DNA of 64,000 nucleotides from Diploptera punctata. Lineage: Eukaryota; Arthropoda; Insecta; Blattodea; Blaberidae. The translations under genes were made by a program, and so were the position numbers. Position 1 is the first letter of the stretch. Each line of letters opens with the position of its first letter. The stretch covers positions 1,080,501 through 1,144,500 of the forward strand of contig JASPKZ010007795.1 of the NCBI GenBank assembly GCA_030220185.1, given 5' to 3'. Positions 44,681-54,349 of the stretch are shown here, in pieces. The notes under the pieces are model-generated. The model was not told the DNA's origin, ran no database searches, and worked only from the letters and a program-made list of their open reading frames with translations.

Positions 44681-44765
44681 AAAATTATAGAATATTCACC
44701 TGAAAGGTCCGTCTCCTCAACTTTCAGGTGAATATTCTATAATTTTATATTAATTTTGAATAAAC
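44680..44765. repeat. Short palindrome, possible PLE end
   Basis: 'attatagaatattcacctga' pairs with 'tcaggtgaatattctataat' around gtccgtctcctcaa. It is followed by 'aaacctcaacggaaaacatc', reminiscent of PLE tails, but no ribozyme-like core is present. Confidence 0.6.
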
Positions 44766-44791
44766 CTCAACGGAAAACATCATGAATATTA

Positions 44792-44845
<54 letters not shown>

Positions 44846-44859
44846 GCAGGGACTTTTGT

Positions 44860-45165
44860 GGGATATGATCTGCACAAACTTTATAAAAGCGCTAGCAATT
44901 TACACAATTATGAATAATGAAAAATAATTAAATTACTTTTTGAGTCTGTGAAATCTTACCCCAATAGTAATGTTGATTTGTTCTTGAATATGTTTTGATT
45001 AGTCTTCTAATCATCCTCAGCATCATGGCCAGACTGAGGATGATTGGAAGACTAATCGAAACATGTTCAAGAACAAATCAACATTAATATTGAGGTAAGA
45101 TTTCACAGACTCAAAAAATTTAATTAAAAGAACCTTAAAATATTACTTCCTAAAATAAAACATTA
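44860..45165. repeat. PLE-E terminal foldback
   Basis: The left arm (44950-45025) and right arm (45028-45115) are inverted. Both carry the CTGAGGA core and a GATT/AATC stem. A (TTA)n tract at 44788-44845 precedes it. The right arm ends 'attgaggtaagatttcacag', and the tail 'gaaccttaaaatattacttcc' follows. Confidence 0.85.
45034..45068 (+). ncRNA. Hammerhead-like motif, PLE-E foldback
   Basis: CTGAGGA (45034-45040), one extra T, GATT/AATC stem II with an 8-nt loop, GAAAC (45058-45062), AT, GT and T at the cleavage position. No convincing stem I is visible, so it may be 5'-incomplete. Confidence 0.45.
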
Positions 45166-45194
45166 ATGAAAAATAAAACTGTAATACTTGTAAA

Positions 45195-45415
45195 ATTGTA
45201 GACTTTCACGGCAGGTATTTTGATTCATGTATTTTATGTCTTTCCAACACACAGCCAGTCTGCAGCCAACATTTGAAGAGTTAAGAGGTCAAAGAACATG
45301 CAGAATCTCCTGAGGATGTCTACCGCAGTAGTAGACGAAATGTCGAGTGTTAATAAAACCAGATCACGGCCATTTAGCCCAAAAGACATAAAATACATGA
45401 ACTGTAATACTGTTT
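45195..45415. repeat. PLE-like terminal sequence with ribozyme motif
   Basis: 'catgtattttatgtct' (about 45225) and 'agacataaaatacatg' (about 45388) are inverted ends around a centre that carries a hammerhead-like motif. 'gactttcacggcaggtatt' and 'accagatcacggcc' recall the ends of the foldback at 46800-47108. No coding sequence was seen. Confidence 0.65.
45307..45347 (+). ncRNA. Hammerhead-ribozyme-like motif, well formed
   Basis: Stem I CTC/GAG, core CTGAGGA (45310-45316) matching CTGANGA exactly, one extra T, stem II GTCTAC/GTAGAC (6 perfect pairs, loop cgcagta), GAAA (45337-45340), and TGTC with C45344 as the cleavage base. All invariant core bases are present. Stem III is minimal, as reported for Penelope-like element hammerheads. 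Confidence 0.65.
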
Positions 45416-45889
45416 TCAAATATGTTAAATAATAATTTACTATATATTATTTTTATAATATTTATCTCTCAAGTGAATGTCAACCACTGCATGCATAAAC
45501 CTACCTTGATATTTCTCCCAATAAGCATTGTGATGCACCAAGACCATGTTCAAAAAAATTATCTGCCGCTTTTTAACTTCAAGTACAGATATCAAAGCCA
45601 GAATCCACCAATGGTAACCCATTGTTCGGAGCAGATGGACGTCCCTGCTTGAGTAAGAATGGAGTGGAGTGAGGCAGGATGTGACACAGATAGCAGGTAG
45701 TGAGGGTTATCCAATCTACCAGTTTGAGAGTTTTGTTACTTCCCTATAGTTTAAATGAGATATTTGGTGCTGGATTTTATTGTTTGCTGTTAAAAACAGT
45801 AGATAATTTTTTGGACATGGCCTTGGTAGATCACAATGCTTCTCTGGAAGAAATTTGATGCATGCAATGGTTGACAGTTCCCTTGTCAG

Positions 45890-46149
45890 ATAATAGCAAG
45901 ATAATGCATTTTACAGAAATCTATATGGAGGTTGAAGAAACACCTACAACTAGTACAAAATGTAATGAACAGCCAGATTTTCAAGAATTACAAGTGGAAC
46001 AATTTGCAGAAAATGATGTTAGAAAAGAAATGATCAAAGATCTGTTGACATCCTTAATCTGTGTAGCACATAGTACAAGTTCAGACATAGAAATAATTAA
46101 ATCAAATGCCAGGAAATGTAATGATATTCTAGAACATGTTGTTAGTGAG
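45890..46149 (+). CDS. Host gene exon D (260 nt, phase 1/0)
   Basis: The acceptor 'gttcccttgtcag' ends at 45889. The first two bases complete the codon started in exon C (G|AT, Asp). It reads NSKIMHFTEIYMEVEETPTT, then EMIKDLLTSLICVAHSTSSD and KCNDILEHVVSE. The donor gtaagt starts at 46150. An in-frame TGA at 45856 excludes a longer exon. A weaker acceptor at 45916 is also phase-compatible and would remove nine residues. The first half is acidic and polar, the second half helical. Confidence 0.85.
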
Positions 46150-46153
46150 GTAA

Positions 46154-46433
46154 GTTTAATGTTTGATTGACGATTTTTATTATTAATTTAACACTTCTCA
46201 TAGAAGGATAAATTATATTTGAAGAGAAAAATTTTCGCCTAGACCGGGACCCTTGGCTTTCCGGGCCAAGTGCTCTACCAACTGAGCTACCGAGGCGAGT
46301 TACGATCTAGATGCAAATTTTTCTCTTATGTACGTTGTAATTCCCTCGCGCCCAATGCTTGAAACCATAGCTTCTATCTTTGCAAATGGCGGCTTCTTAG
46401 TTAAGAAGACACAAAATAAAATTTAATGTTTGA
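46154..46433 (-). repeat. tRNA-like unit with 13-bp TSD beside a splice donor
   Basis: tttaatgtttgat occurs at 46155-46167 and again just after the unit (about 46421-46433). The unit is of the array-2 family. Its tRNA-like part (46237-46296, minus) lacks 13 nt of the T arm, so the B-box is lost. The insertion point lies only five bases inside the intron after exon D, leaving the gtaagt donor intact. Confidence 0.88.
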
Positions 46434-46564
46434 TGTTCAGGTCCATAATGGAACATGCAAAACAATTAAGATAGTTCATTTTGGTCACTTCTATCCTGGA
46501 TTCTGTCTGAACACAAGAGGCTCAAAGTAATCATCCAAGAGAATCTGTTATAAGATTAAATTTA

Positions 46565-46770
46565 AATGTTTCTTACCTCACCTCATATCCAGTCTTCTAA
46601 CTAGACCGGTTTCAAAGCCTGGGCAGCTTCATCTTGAGTAATTTCTTGTCAACTGAAGATGAAGCTGCCCAGGCTTCGAAACCAGTCTACTTAGAAGACT
46701 GAATATGAGGTGAGGTATGAAACATTTTAATTTAATCTTAAATTAAACCTCTTAATGATTTTTTCCTATA
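46565..46770. repeat. PLE-D terminal foldback
   Basis: The arms 'cctcacctcatatccagtctt' and 'agactgaatatgaggtgagg' are inverted around about 46645. Both include a gctgcccaggctt core. The tail 'aaacctcttaatgatttttt' follows. Confidence 0.85.
46652..46688 (+). ncRNA. Hammerhead-like motif, PLE-D foldback
   Basis: Core CTGAAGA (46653-46659), extra T, stem II GAAGC/GCTTC (loop tgcccag), GAAAC (46678-46682), CA, and GTC with C46687. The conserved bases are all present. Only one stem I pair is visible, probably because the foldback junction removed the 5' strand. Confidence 0.5.
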
Positions 46771-46799
46771 AAAGTTCAATAGAAGCTATTATAGTTGAA

Positions 46800-47108
46800 T
46801 GCAGGCTTTCACGGCCAGTAATCATAATTTTGAGTGATTCCAGGCTATGTGGCCGTGGTTCATTACTGGTGTCCCTACCAGATGTTTCTCTCTCAACTGC
46901 AGAGGGCATCTTCAGTGGCGAGCACTTCTAGGTGTTTTTCCTGGTCGGAGGTTCGACTGTGAATGAGCATGACAGTCGAGCCTCCGACCAGGAAACAACA
47001 CTAGAAGTACTCGCCACTGAAGATGCCTCTGCAGTTGAGGGAGAAATGTCTGGTAGAAACACCAGTAATGGACCACAGCCACATAGCCCGGAATCACTCA
47101 ACATTAGA
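46800..47108. repeat. PLE-like terminal foldback, about 150-bp arms
   Basis: The left arm starts 'gcaggctttcacggccag' and includes 'gagtgattccaggctatgtgg'. The right arm ends 'ccacatagcccggaatcact'. Inverted repeats continue inward through 'ctcaactgcagag' and 'gacc-aggaa'. Both arms carry the ribozyme-like core. Parallel frames on both strands are by-products. Confidence 0.85.
47013..47054 (+). ncRNA. Hammerhead-ribozyme-like motif in foldback
   Basis: Stem I GCCA/TGGT (4 pairs, one G-T), core CTGAAGA (47017-47023), extra T, stem II CCTC/GAGG, GAAA (47043-47046), TGTC with C47050. The layout is the same as at 45307 but with unrelated stem II sequence. Confidence 0.6.
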
Positions 47109-47114
47109 ATCTAT

Positions 47115-48262
47115 TATGTTTTTATTATTCATTTCATACATTTTAATGATGGATAAATCATATTTGAAGAGAAAAATATTACGTTCAGACTGGGGCTTGA
47201 ACCCGAGACCTTTGGTTTTCTAGACCAAGTGCTCTACCAACTGAGCTACTGGAGCAAGTACCAATCTAAACACAAATATTCCCTATATACATATATATCT
47301 TGTCTTGTAAGCCCATGTTTCCCTTAACAGAGATTTAGGCTTTCTCCCCCTACAGGGAACAATTTGAACCATACTAATTTAGTTACACTTGTTTTTGTAT
47401 TATAGATGTCATTTGAGTGGTCCGTGGTCAGCGTTCTGCCTCATACTGACATCTAGGAAACCAAGGTAGTACTAGGATGGGAAAATTCGGTAAATTTTGC
47501 TTAGAGGCCTTTTCATTCAGGCCTAAGGATCTTTTACGAGCCTGAAAATCTTCAGACTCAGGACCCATGGCTTAAAGTCCCTCCCGGAGGACTTGCTCCT
47601 TGGATTTTTCCATCCTAAAAAATCCATCAACCCCGGCCGGGTTTGAACCCATGACCCTCGGGACCAGAGGCAAGGAGCATAACCACTAGTCCACCACGAC
47701 CGATCTTATATATATATATATATATATTTATTTATTTATTGTAATTCCCGTGCACCAAATGCTATGAAACCTTTGCAAAGATAGAAGCAAAGGTTTCATA
47801 GCATTTGGTCAGTGGGAATTACAACGTACATAGAGGAAAATTTGCATTTAGATCAGTACTTGTTCAGATAGCTCAGTCGATATAGAGCACTTTGTCTAGA
47901 AAACCAAAGGTCTCAGGTTCAAGCCCTGTTCTGAGCGTAATATTTTTCTCTTCAAATATGATTTATCCATCATTAAGATATGAAATGAATAATAAAAATA
48001 TCGAAAGAAGCCATACTGGCTTTATAATATAATGTATAATTCCCATATATATGTATTCTAAATAAAGAAGCCACCATGTGCAAAGATAGAAGCAAAGGTT
48101 TCATAGCATTTGGTGTGCAGGAATTACAATGTATATAGAGGAAAATTTACATTTAGATCAGTATTTGCTCCAGTAGCTCAGTCGGTAGAGCACTTGCTCT
48201 AGAAAACCAAAGGTCCCGGGTTCAAGCCCCAGTCTGAGCATAATATTTTTCTCTTCAAATAA
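47115..48262. repeat. tRNA-like array, family IV
   Basis: tRNA-like parts lie at 47183-47255 (minus), 47862-47936 (plus) and 48167-48239 (plus), the last two 305 bp apart. The first and second are head to head, with a SINE inserted between. The spacer again carries 'aagatagaagcaaaggtttc', 'atagcatttggt' and 'gaattacaa'. The last unit has a good B-box GGGTTCAAGCCCC. The anticodon arms are irregular. Confidence 0.8.
47295..47705 (-). mobile_element. tRNA-derived SINE S3
   Basis: The head at the right end, read on its own strand, is 'gatcggtcgtggtggactag', tggttatgctccttg, then gggttcaaacccggcc (a clear B-box). The body includes 'aaaaatccaaggagcaagtc' and 'ttccctgtagggggagaaag'. It lies inside the family IV array, next to TA repeats. 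Confidence 0.75.
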
Positions 48263-48574
48263 GAATCTATTATGTTAGCTCAAGAAGAGATAGCCTGACT
48301 TCCTCCTGAGTAATGGAAATGTTATTGTAAAATTTTCAAACTTGGGTTGAGGATGGATTAAATAGATTAAATTTCAAACTACTCAGCAATACATATTTTG
48401 ATGATGCATATGGCAGTATTGATAACAATTTAACTGTCAGATAGCAGGCATGTGCCTACTCCAGGTTTTACTTTCTCATTTCCATTATCATCACTCGCTT
48501 ACTCAATATATATGCAATAAAGTCTGTCAAAGCAGTATTAAATTGAAAATAGACCATATGAATGTTTTTTTATT

Positions 48575-48660
48575 TAGGTAAAATTTTTAATCGCTCACCT
48601 CATATTATTAAAAATTTTACCTAAATGAATATACCTCATAGTGTGAATTCCTAAAATAAG
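48575..48660. repeat. Minimal PLE foldback
   Basis: 'tttaggtaaaatttttaat' pairs with 'attaaaaattttacctaaa' around cgctcacctcatatt. The tail 'tacctcatagtgtgaattcc' follows and is also seen alone at 31560-31590. Confidence 0.75.
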
Positions 48661-48699
48661 TAATTATAAGACATATGAATGTTATCTATCAAGTGAATA

Positions 48700-48845
48700 C
48701 AAAACCTGTAGCACTAATTCCAGACCATGGGCAACCATAGGAATAATTCCCTTTAAGGAAAAATTCCTATGATCTGACCAGGAATTGAATCTGGGACCTC
48801 ATGAGCTGTAGTCAAAAGCTTTGACCACAAGATCATAAGACTGGT
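48700..48845 (-). mobile_element. SINE S2 head fragment
   Basis: Reverse complement of 20650-20770, including 'gaccaggaattgaatctggg' (T-arm side) and 'aattccctttaaggaaaaatt'. Confidence 0.65.
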
Positions 48846-49130
48846 CAAAATTAAAAAAAAATAATCCATACAAAAATACCTGATATATTTCAGCACCAAA
48901 TGATCATATTCTGAAAATGCATCTTAGGATTAAACAATACACGAGGAAATATATCATAAAATGCAGATTTCTATGACCTAAAAAATAAGAAAATATGCAT
49001 GCATTTATGATTTAAAAAAATGTTTAATTATGACCCAAAAAGACAAAAAAATGTAACCTTAATAATTTAATGATTCTATTAAACATGTCATACTATTTAT
49101 TTAAGTAAAATTGTATTACCTAATCTCATA

Positions 49131-49305
49131 ATCCTCTTCTTCTTCTTCTTCTTCTTCTTCTTCTTCTTCTTCTCCTCCTCCTCCTCCTCTTCCTCCTTCT
49201 TCTCCTTCTCCTCCTCCTCCTCCTCCTCCTTCTCCTCCTTCTTCTTCTCCTTCTTCTCCTCCTTCTCCTCCTCCTTCTCCTTCTTCTTCTTCTTCTTCTC
49301 TTGTA
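49131..49305. repeat. Polypyrimidine tract (TCT/TCC)n
   Basis: About 175 bases of uninterrupted pyrimidine in tct and tcc triplets on the plus strand. The all-arginine frame on the minus strand is an artefact. Confidence 0.95.
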
Positions 49306-49315
49306 AAACACTTTT

Positions 49316-49776
49316 AAACTATTCTATTCTTCATCCAACCAAGTCTTAGGCCTATAGGCCTGTTACAATCTCACTAATGAATTTTGTATCCAGTGTTTCC
49401 TTGGACGGCCCAGAGATTTCGTCCCTGTTGGACAATAACAAAGCATGGACTTGGGAACTCTATCTGAACTCATTCATCGCAAATGATTAATCCAGTTGTT
49501 CTGGTATCTATGTATGTATTCAATGACTGGTTCTAAATGTAGTTCCTTCAAGATATTATTGCATTTGTGATCCCCTTTGGTATATCCTGCTGTATATCTC
49601 ATGAATCTCAATTCACTAGAAGTTATCCTGCTCTCTTCTCATTTCCTCAAAGTCCATGCCTCACTGCTGTAGTAAAGTGCAGGTCTTGCTAAGGTTTTGT
49701 ATAACCAAACTCTGGTATCTCTGTGGACTAGCGAAGGTTTCATTACTGAATTTATTGTTCCATGGTTTTATTAAAA
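49316..49776 (-). pseudogene. LINE-A-related C-terminus, old copy
   Basis: 'ccaagtcttaggcctatagg', 'ggacggcccagagatttcgt' and 'catgaatctcaattcactag' are diverged from LINE-A by many substitutions. Stops break the minus-strand frame. The young LINE-A copy lies directly to its right. Confidence 0.75.
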
Positions 49777-49790
49777 TTAATCATTTTATT

Positions 49791-50449
49791 CTTCTTTCTT
49801 CTTCCTTCCAAGTATTAGGCCAAGGCCTGTTACGATCCTATAAAAAATTTTCCCTCCAGCGTTTCATAGGACGGCCCAGTGATCTTTGTCCTCTTGGTAT
49901 ATAATTATAAACAGCTTTGGGGATCCAATTTGAACTCATTCTTTCAAGATGGTGTTTCCAATTTAGTTGGTACTGTTTAATATATTCCAAAATTGGCGTA
50001 GTCTTCAATTCTTTTAAGATATCGGTGTTCCTTTTCCGATCCCATCTGGTGTAACCCGCTGTTCTGCGCATGAATCTCATTTCACAAGCCGTTATTCTGC
50101 TTTCGTGTTGTTTTTTTAGTGTCCATGCTTCACTACCATAGGTCAACACTGGTCTAGCCAAAGTGTTATATAAACGTAATCTGGTGTTTTTTTGTACAAG
50201 GGATGGTTTCATAACTTGATTAATAATTCCTAAACTTTTATTATAACTAGTAACTTTTTCAGGGATATCCTTTTCATCCCAGATAGAGAGACAATATCCA
50301 AGATATTTAAATTGATTAGATCTCTCTAAAATTTTATTCTGGAGACAGATTTTACTTTGTATGGGGTCCTTCCCATGAAATGCCATAATTTTAGTTCTGT
50401 TAATTGATATTTCCATATTAAATTTGGCACCTATTTTTTGTAAATTATT
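49791..50449 (-). mobile_element. LINE-A 5'-truncated copy, 14-bp TSD
   Basis: ttaatcattttatt occurs at 49777-49790 and 50450-50463. The insert has a 192-codon open frame (49838-50416): MEISINRTKIMAFHGKDPIQ, SNQFKYLGYCLSIWDEKDIP, ARPVLTYGSEAWTLKK and RSLGRPMKRWRENFL. This is the post-active-site part of the LINE-A reverse transcriptase. The frame is intact, so insertion is recent. Confidence 0.92.
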
Positions 50450-50537
50450 TAATCATTTTATTTGCTATGTCTACTTCATCCAAATATGTTAATGTGTATC
50501 CAAAGTCTATTCTGAATAATATATATGATTGTTTTAG

Positions 50538-50783
50538 GCTATGAAAAATATTTTGGACACATTACTGGATTCTAGCAGCATTCAGAACAACAATAGGAGC
50601 TATGTGTCTCTTGTACTAGAAATACCTATATTAAGCAAAGAAGTTCTTCAAGCTTTCTTAACTTCTCACTTAGTCATTGTTCTGACTCACAAACCAACTG
50701 TAGACAGTCATATTGCCTTCAGTGAACAAGAGGACTGGACGTTTAGCAAGTGTTCATCAGGACTTACTTCTCTTATTGAGTCA
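50538..50783 (+). CDS. Host gene exon E (82 codons, phase 0/0)
   Basis: Acceptor 'gattgttttag' ends at 50537. The donor gtgagt starts at 50784, before a nearby in-frame stop at about 50799. It reads AMKNILDTLLDSSSIQNNNR, SYVSLVLEIPILSKEVLQAF, LTSHLVIVLTHKPTVDSHIA and ends SSGLTSLIES. Phase 0 on both sides fits exons D and F. It is helix-rich, with no recognised motif. Confidence 0.82.
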
Positions 50784-50804
50784 GTGAGTAAAGAAATTTA
50801 ATAT

Positions 50805-52140
50805 TTAATTTTAGGAAGTTATATTTTGAGGTTAAGAAAAAACAACATAGACAGGGAGATCAAAGAAGATTATTTGAAATTAACTGAGTTATGCATTGAC
50901 CAAATGTTTTTTACATTCAATGGGAGTTTCTATAGACAAAAATCAGGGCTCTCAATGGGAAACCCATTATCACCTTTCCTGGCAAATTTATTTATGAGCG
51001 ATTTTGAATGTAAAATCACTAAAGCACATCCCACAATGTTTAAATTTTGGAGTAGATATGTTGATGATATAATTTGTATTGTTAAAGAAAAACATGTAGA
51101 AGATTCCCTAAAACTATTAAATTTACAGAGTACAAACATTAAATTCACCAAAGAAATAGAAGACAATAAACAAATACTTTTTTGGATCTTAAATTGGTCA
51201 GAAACGAAGAAAAAAGAAAAATTGAATTCAAGATTCATAGGAAAGAAACTCATACGGAAAATTTTATAAAATCAACAGGGTTCAATCCAATTGGACATAA
51301 ATTAGCAGCATTTAATAGTTTAACTCATAGATTGGTAAACTTACCCTTAAACGAAGAAGATTTCAAACATGAGAAAAAACACATAATCAAAGTAGCAAGA
51401 GAAAATGGGTTTGATGAAAAAATGGTACATAAAAGGATAGAAAAGTATAAAAAACAAAAAATGATAAACAGAAGTAATCTTGAAAAAGAAGAACCACCTA
51501 TGAAAAAATATAGGAAATTCACATATCACCCCTGGGTACATAATAAATTTCAAAATATATTTGAGAAGTTTAATATTAATTAGCACCAAAAAATAACTAC
51601 AGTTTAAATAAACTAATAAAAACCAACAAAAATGAAAAAACTGATAAAAATAAAAGTCAGGAATATATCAAATTGAATGCATGGGTTGTGAAAAGATATA
51701 TATATAGGAAAAACAAAAAGAAACCTAAAAATTAGAACCAAAGAACACATAAGAAATATTAAAAATGGAGAAATTGAAAAATCTGCAGTTGTTGCTCATG
51801 TTTGGTCTGAAAAACATAATATAAATTCAGACACTAAATTATTAAAACAGTTAGAAAATACAAAAGAGCTGACTATTTGGGAAAAAATTTATATTCAGAA
51901 GAACAGAAACAGAGTTATGAATTTTGATATTCCGATGGAGCGTGACCTTGTTTGGAGGTTCTTTGGCCAACCACAGGATGGAGCTGACATCGACAACCAG
52001 GTGGTGCAACATAATGCAACATAAATAAAACCAGTCTGGGAAAGCTGACGATAAAACAGAATTGTTTTGAAACATGTCCAAGAACAAATCAACATTAATA
52101 TTGAGGTAAGATGTTCAGACCAAAAATAATATAAAGAAAT
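50805..52140 (+). mobile_element. PLE-E, RT + GIY-YIG, frameshifted
   Basis: It starts inside the reverse transcriptase: MFFTFNGSFYRQKSGLSMGN, SPFLANLFMSDFECKIT, active site SRYVDDIICIV near 51050. A frameshift near 51180 leads to HTENFIKSTGFNPIGHKLAA and KKYRKFTYHPWVHNKFQNIF. The GIY-YIG part near 51650-51760 is out of frame (SGIYQIECMGC, then KIYIGKTKRNLKIRTKEH). WEKIYIQKNRNRVMNFDIP follows. The 3' end has a ribozyme-like motif and 'attgaggtaagatg'. It is inactive. Confidence 0.87.
52044..52079 (+). ncRNA. Hammerhead-like motif at PLE-E 3' end
   Basis: CTGACGA (52045-52051) and GAAAC (52069-52073) are exact. Stem II is AAAACA/TGTTTT (6 perfect pairs, 4-nt loop) after one extra T. Stem III is AC/GT with loop AT, and the cleavage base is C52078. 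Stem I shows only one pair in this copy. It lies between the PLE stop codon and the TGAGGTAAG end. Confidence 0.6.
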
Positions 52141-52420
52141 TTAATATTTTCTTAATGAAAGGTATATGTAACAAAACCAGAAACCATTACCATCAGTAGT
52201 TGGTTAAAAGTGCAATAGAAGGTGAGTATAATCTACATAACTTAATAATGTGGGTGTTTGGTATAACAAACATACTTCACCATGAGGATGATTCAGAATT
52301 TCTATTCACACACATGGTACTCCATAATGACAAGTGATCATCTGAATATCTGCACTAATATTAACTGTAATAAATTAAGTGAATATTTTTATTCTATAAA
52401 TTAACTAACTATTTCATTGG

Positions 52421-52880
52421 CACTATTGAACCCGTAGGCTCATGCCATATGGACATAAGCTCTCCATACATCCCTATTCTGAGCCAATCTTTTCCAATCA
52501 TTCCCTGTATAATCTACTTCCCTCAGATCATGGTTAATGTTATTCTCCCATCTCATTCTTGATCTACCAACTGGGCGTTTTTCCACAAGAAGCATCCATG
52601 CACGTCTTTTATTCCCCCATTCGTGCCACATGTCCTGCCCATCACAGTCTATCAGACTTAACTGTTCTCTTTATATCTGGCTTTCCATAAAGACCATGTA
52701 GTTTACTGTTATATAAGTCTTCTCCATTTACCTGTCTGTTCATCTCTCTTTGGTCCAAAAATTCTCCAAAGAACTTTATTTTTTAAATACTCATAATCTC
52801 CTTTTCTCCCTTAAAATAAGAGTCCATGTTTCACATCCATATAATATAATTGGTAGAATAATAGTTTTATATATTTTCAG
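52421..52880 (-). pseudogene. LINE-C C-terminal part
   Basis: Minus-strand traces: LPIILYGCETWTL, FGPKRDEQTGKWRRL, LHGLYGKPDIKRTVKSDRL, stop, WAGHVARMGNKRRAWMLLVE and GRSRMRWENNINHDLREVDY. A few stops and a deletion relative to 21936-22205 are visible. The 3' end 'cattggcactatt' is at the left. Confidence 0.85.
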
Positions 52881-54345
52881 TTTAAAGTTTTTTGAAAGGA
52901 GTTGGGACATTAGAGGGTGACATAAAACCACCTATAACTTCTTTCAATAATTACATTACATTACATGATGACAGATTGGTTTCATTTGATTTAATTTCAT
53001 TGTTTCCAAGTATACCAGTTGAAAAAATGCTAAATTTTTTGAGGAAATGGTTAAGTTCTCTAAATATTAAAAATGAAATAATAGAGGAATATATAATTCT
53101 TACTAAGCTATGTGTCAGTAATTCTTATTTTACCTATAATGGAAAATTTTACCAACAGGTTTCGGGTTTGTCAATGGGCAATCCGCTCTCACCATTTTTT
53201 AGCTGATTTGTTCATGAGTTACTTGGAGTGTCAAATCACTAAAGCATACCCATGGATGTTTAAGACTTGGTTCAGATATGTGGATGATATTTTTGCAATA
53301 ATAAATTCTAAAGATATGAAGATGCTCTTAAATTATTGAACCTTCAGGATGAATCAGTAAAGTTTACCGTTGAATTAGAAAAGAAAACAAAATTCCTTTT
53401 TGGATTTATGTATAATTAGGAATGATCAAACACTGAAAATTGAATTTGATATATTTAGAAAAGGAACTCATACAGATAATTACATTAAATCATCAGGCTT
53501 CAATCACATTGCTCATAAGCATGCAATATTCAATAGCTTAATTTTCAGATTGACAAATGTACCATTGAACGAAGAAAATTTCAACAAAGAGTTTAAACAT
53601 ATTTTAAACACTGCTAGATTAAATGGTTTTGATAAAGAATTAATTATAAATAAGTTGAAGAAATTCAAACACAAAAAAAGACTTAATGAATGTACTACTC
53701 TACAAAATTGCAAAGAAAAGAAAAAAATACAAGAAAATTACTTACCTTCCTGAAATGCATAGGAAATTTCAAAAAATTTTTGACAAATACAACATTTCTT
53801 TGGCACCAATAAATAAATTTAGTCTGGGTAATCTTCTAAGTACCTATAAAAAAGTCAATGTTCCAGACAGTAAGAAATCTGGAATTTATCAAATAAATTG
53901 TGAAGATTGCAATAAAGTTTATATAGGAAAAACAAAAAGGAATTTGGAAATTCGGACAAAAGAACATTTCAGAAATATTAAAAATTGTGAAATTGAAAAA
54001 TCTGCAATTGCTGCACGTAGTTTATTAGAACATTATAAAATTGGAAGAGAAGCTCAACTTTTAAAACAAGTAGAGAAACCTTTGGAATTGACAGTTTGGG
54101 AAAAAATATACATTCAGAAAAACAAAAATAGATCAATGAATTTTGATATCCCTAACGAAATTACATTGATTTCGAAGTTCATAAATTCAACCATAGATGA
54201 CAGCACTGAAGATGGCGACAATAGAATAGTTGACGGCCGAAGAATTTCGTCAGTCGGAGTTATGGCTGATGATGAACATGACTATGTTTGAAATCGCGAT
54301 ATCATGGAAGCATGAATCCTATGAGGTGAGTTGTTTAAACAATAT
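52881..54345 (+). mobile_element. PLE-F, RT + GIY-YIG, near full 3' half
   Basis: PPITSFNNYITLHDDRLVSF and FPSIPVEKMLNFLRKWL open the reverse transcriptase. GLSMGNPLSPF follows, then a frameshift near 53205, and the active site FRYVDDIFAIIN near 53275-53305. A second shift leads to HTDNYIKSSGFNHIAHKHAI and LPEMHRKFQKIFDKYNIS. The GIY-YIG nuclease is in one open frame (53686-54291): SGIYQINCEDC, KVYIGKTKRNLEIRTKEHF and WEKIYIQKNKNRSMNFDIP, ending at 54291. About three frameshifts separate the pieces. The 3' end has a ribozyme-like fold and cctatgaggtgag. Confidence 0.9.
54261..54306 (+). ncRNA. Hammerhead-ribozyme-like motif at PLE-F 3' end
   Basis: This is the most complete example. Stem I TATGG/TCATG (5 pairs, two G-T), core CTGATGA (54266-54272), extra T, stem II GAACAT/ATGTTT with loop gact, GAA (54290-54292), stem III ATC/GAT, and U-H = T54300-A54301. 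It overlaps the last codons of the PLE-F frame, whose stop is inside the GAAA-side strand. Activity is untested. Confidence 0.65.
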
Positions 54346-54349
54346 GTTC

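Noticed and set aside
49126..49311. 61-residue all-arginine frame
   Set aside because: Translation of a tct/tcc tract, with no flanking coding sequence.
52044..52079. Calling the motif a proven active ribozyme
   Set aside because: Core and stem II are exact, but only one stem I pair is visible in this copy, so the call is kept as hammerhead-like.
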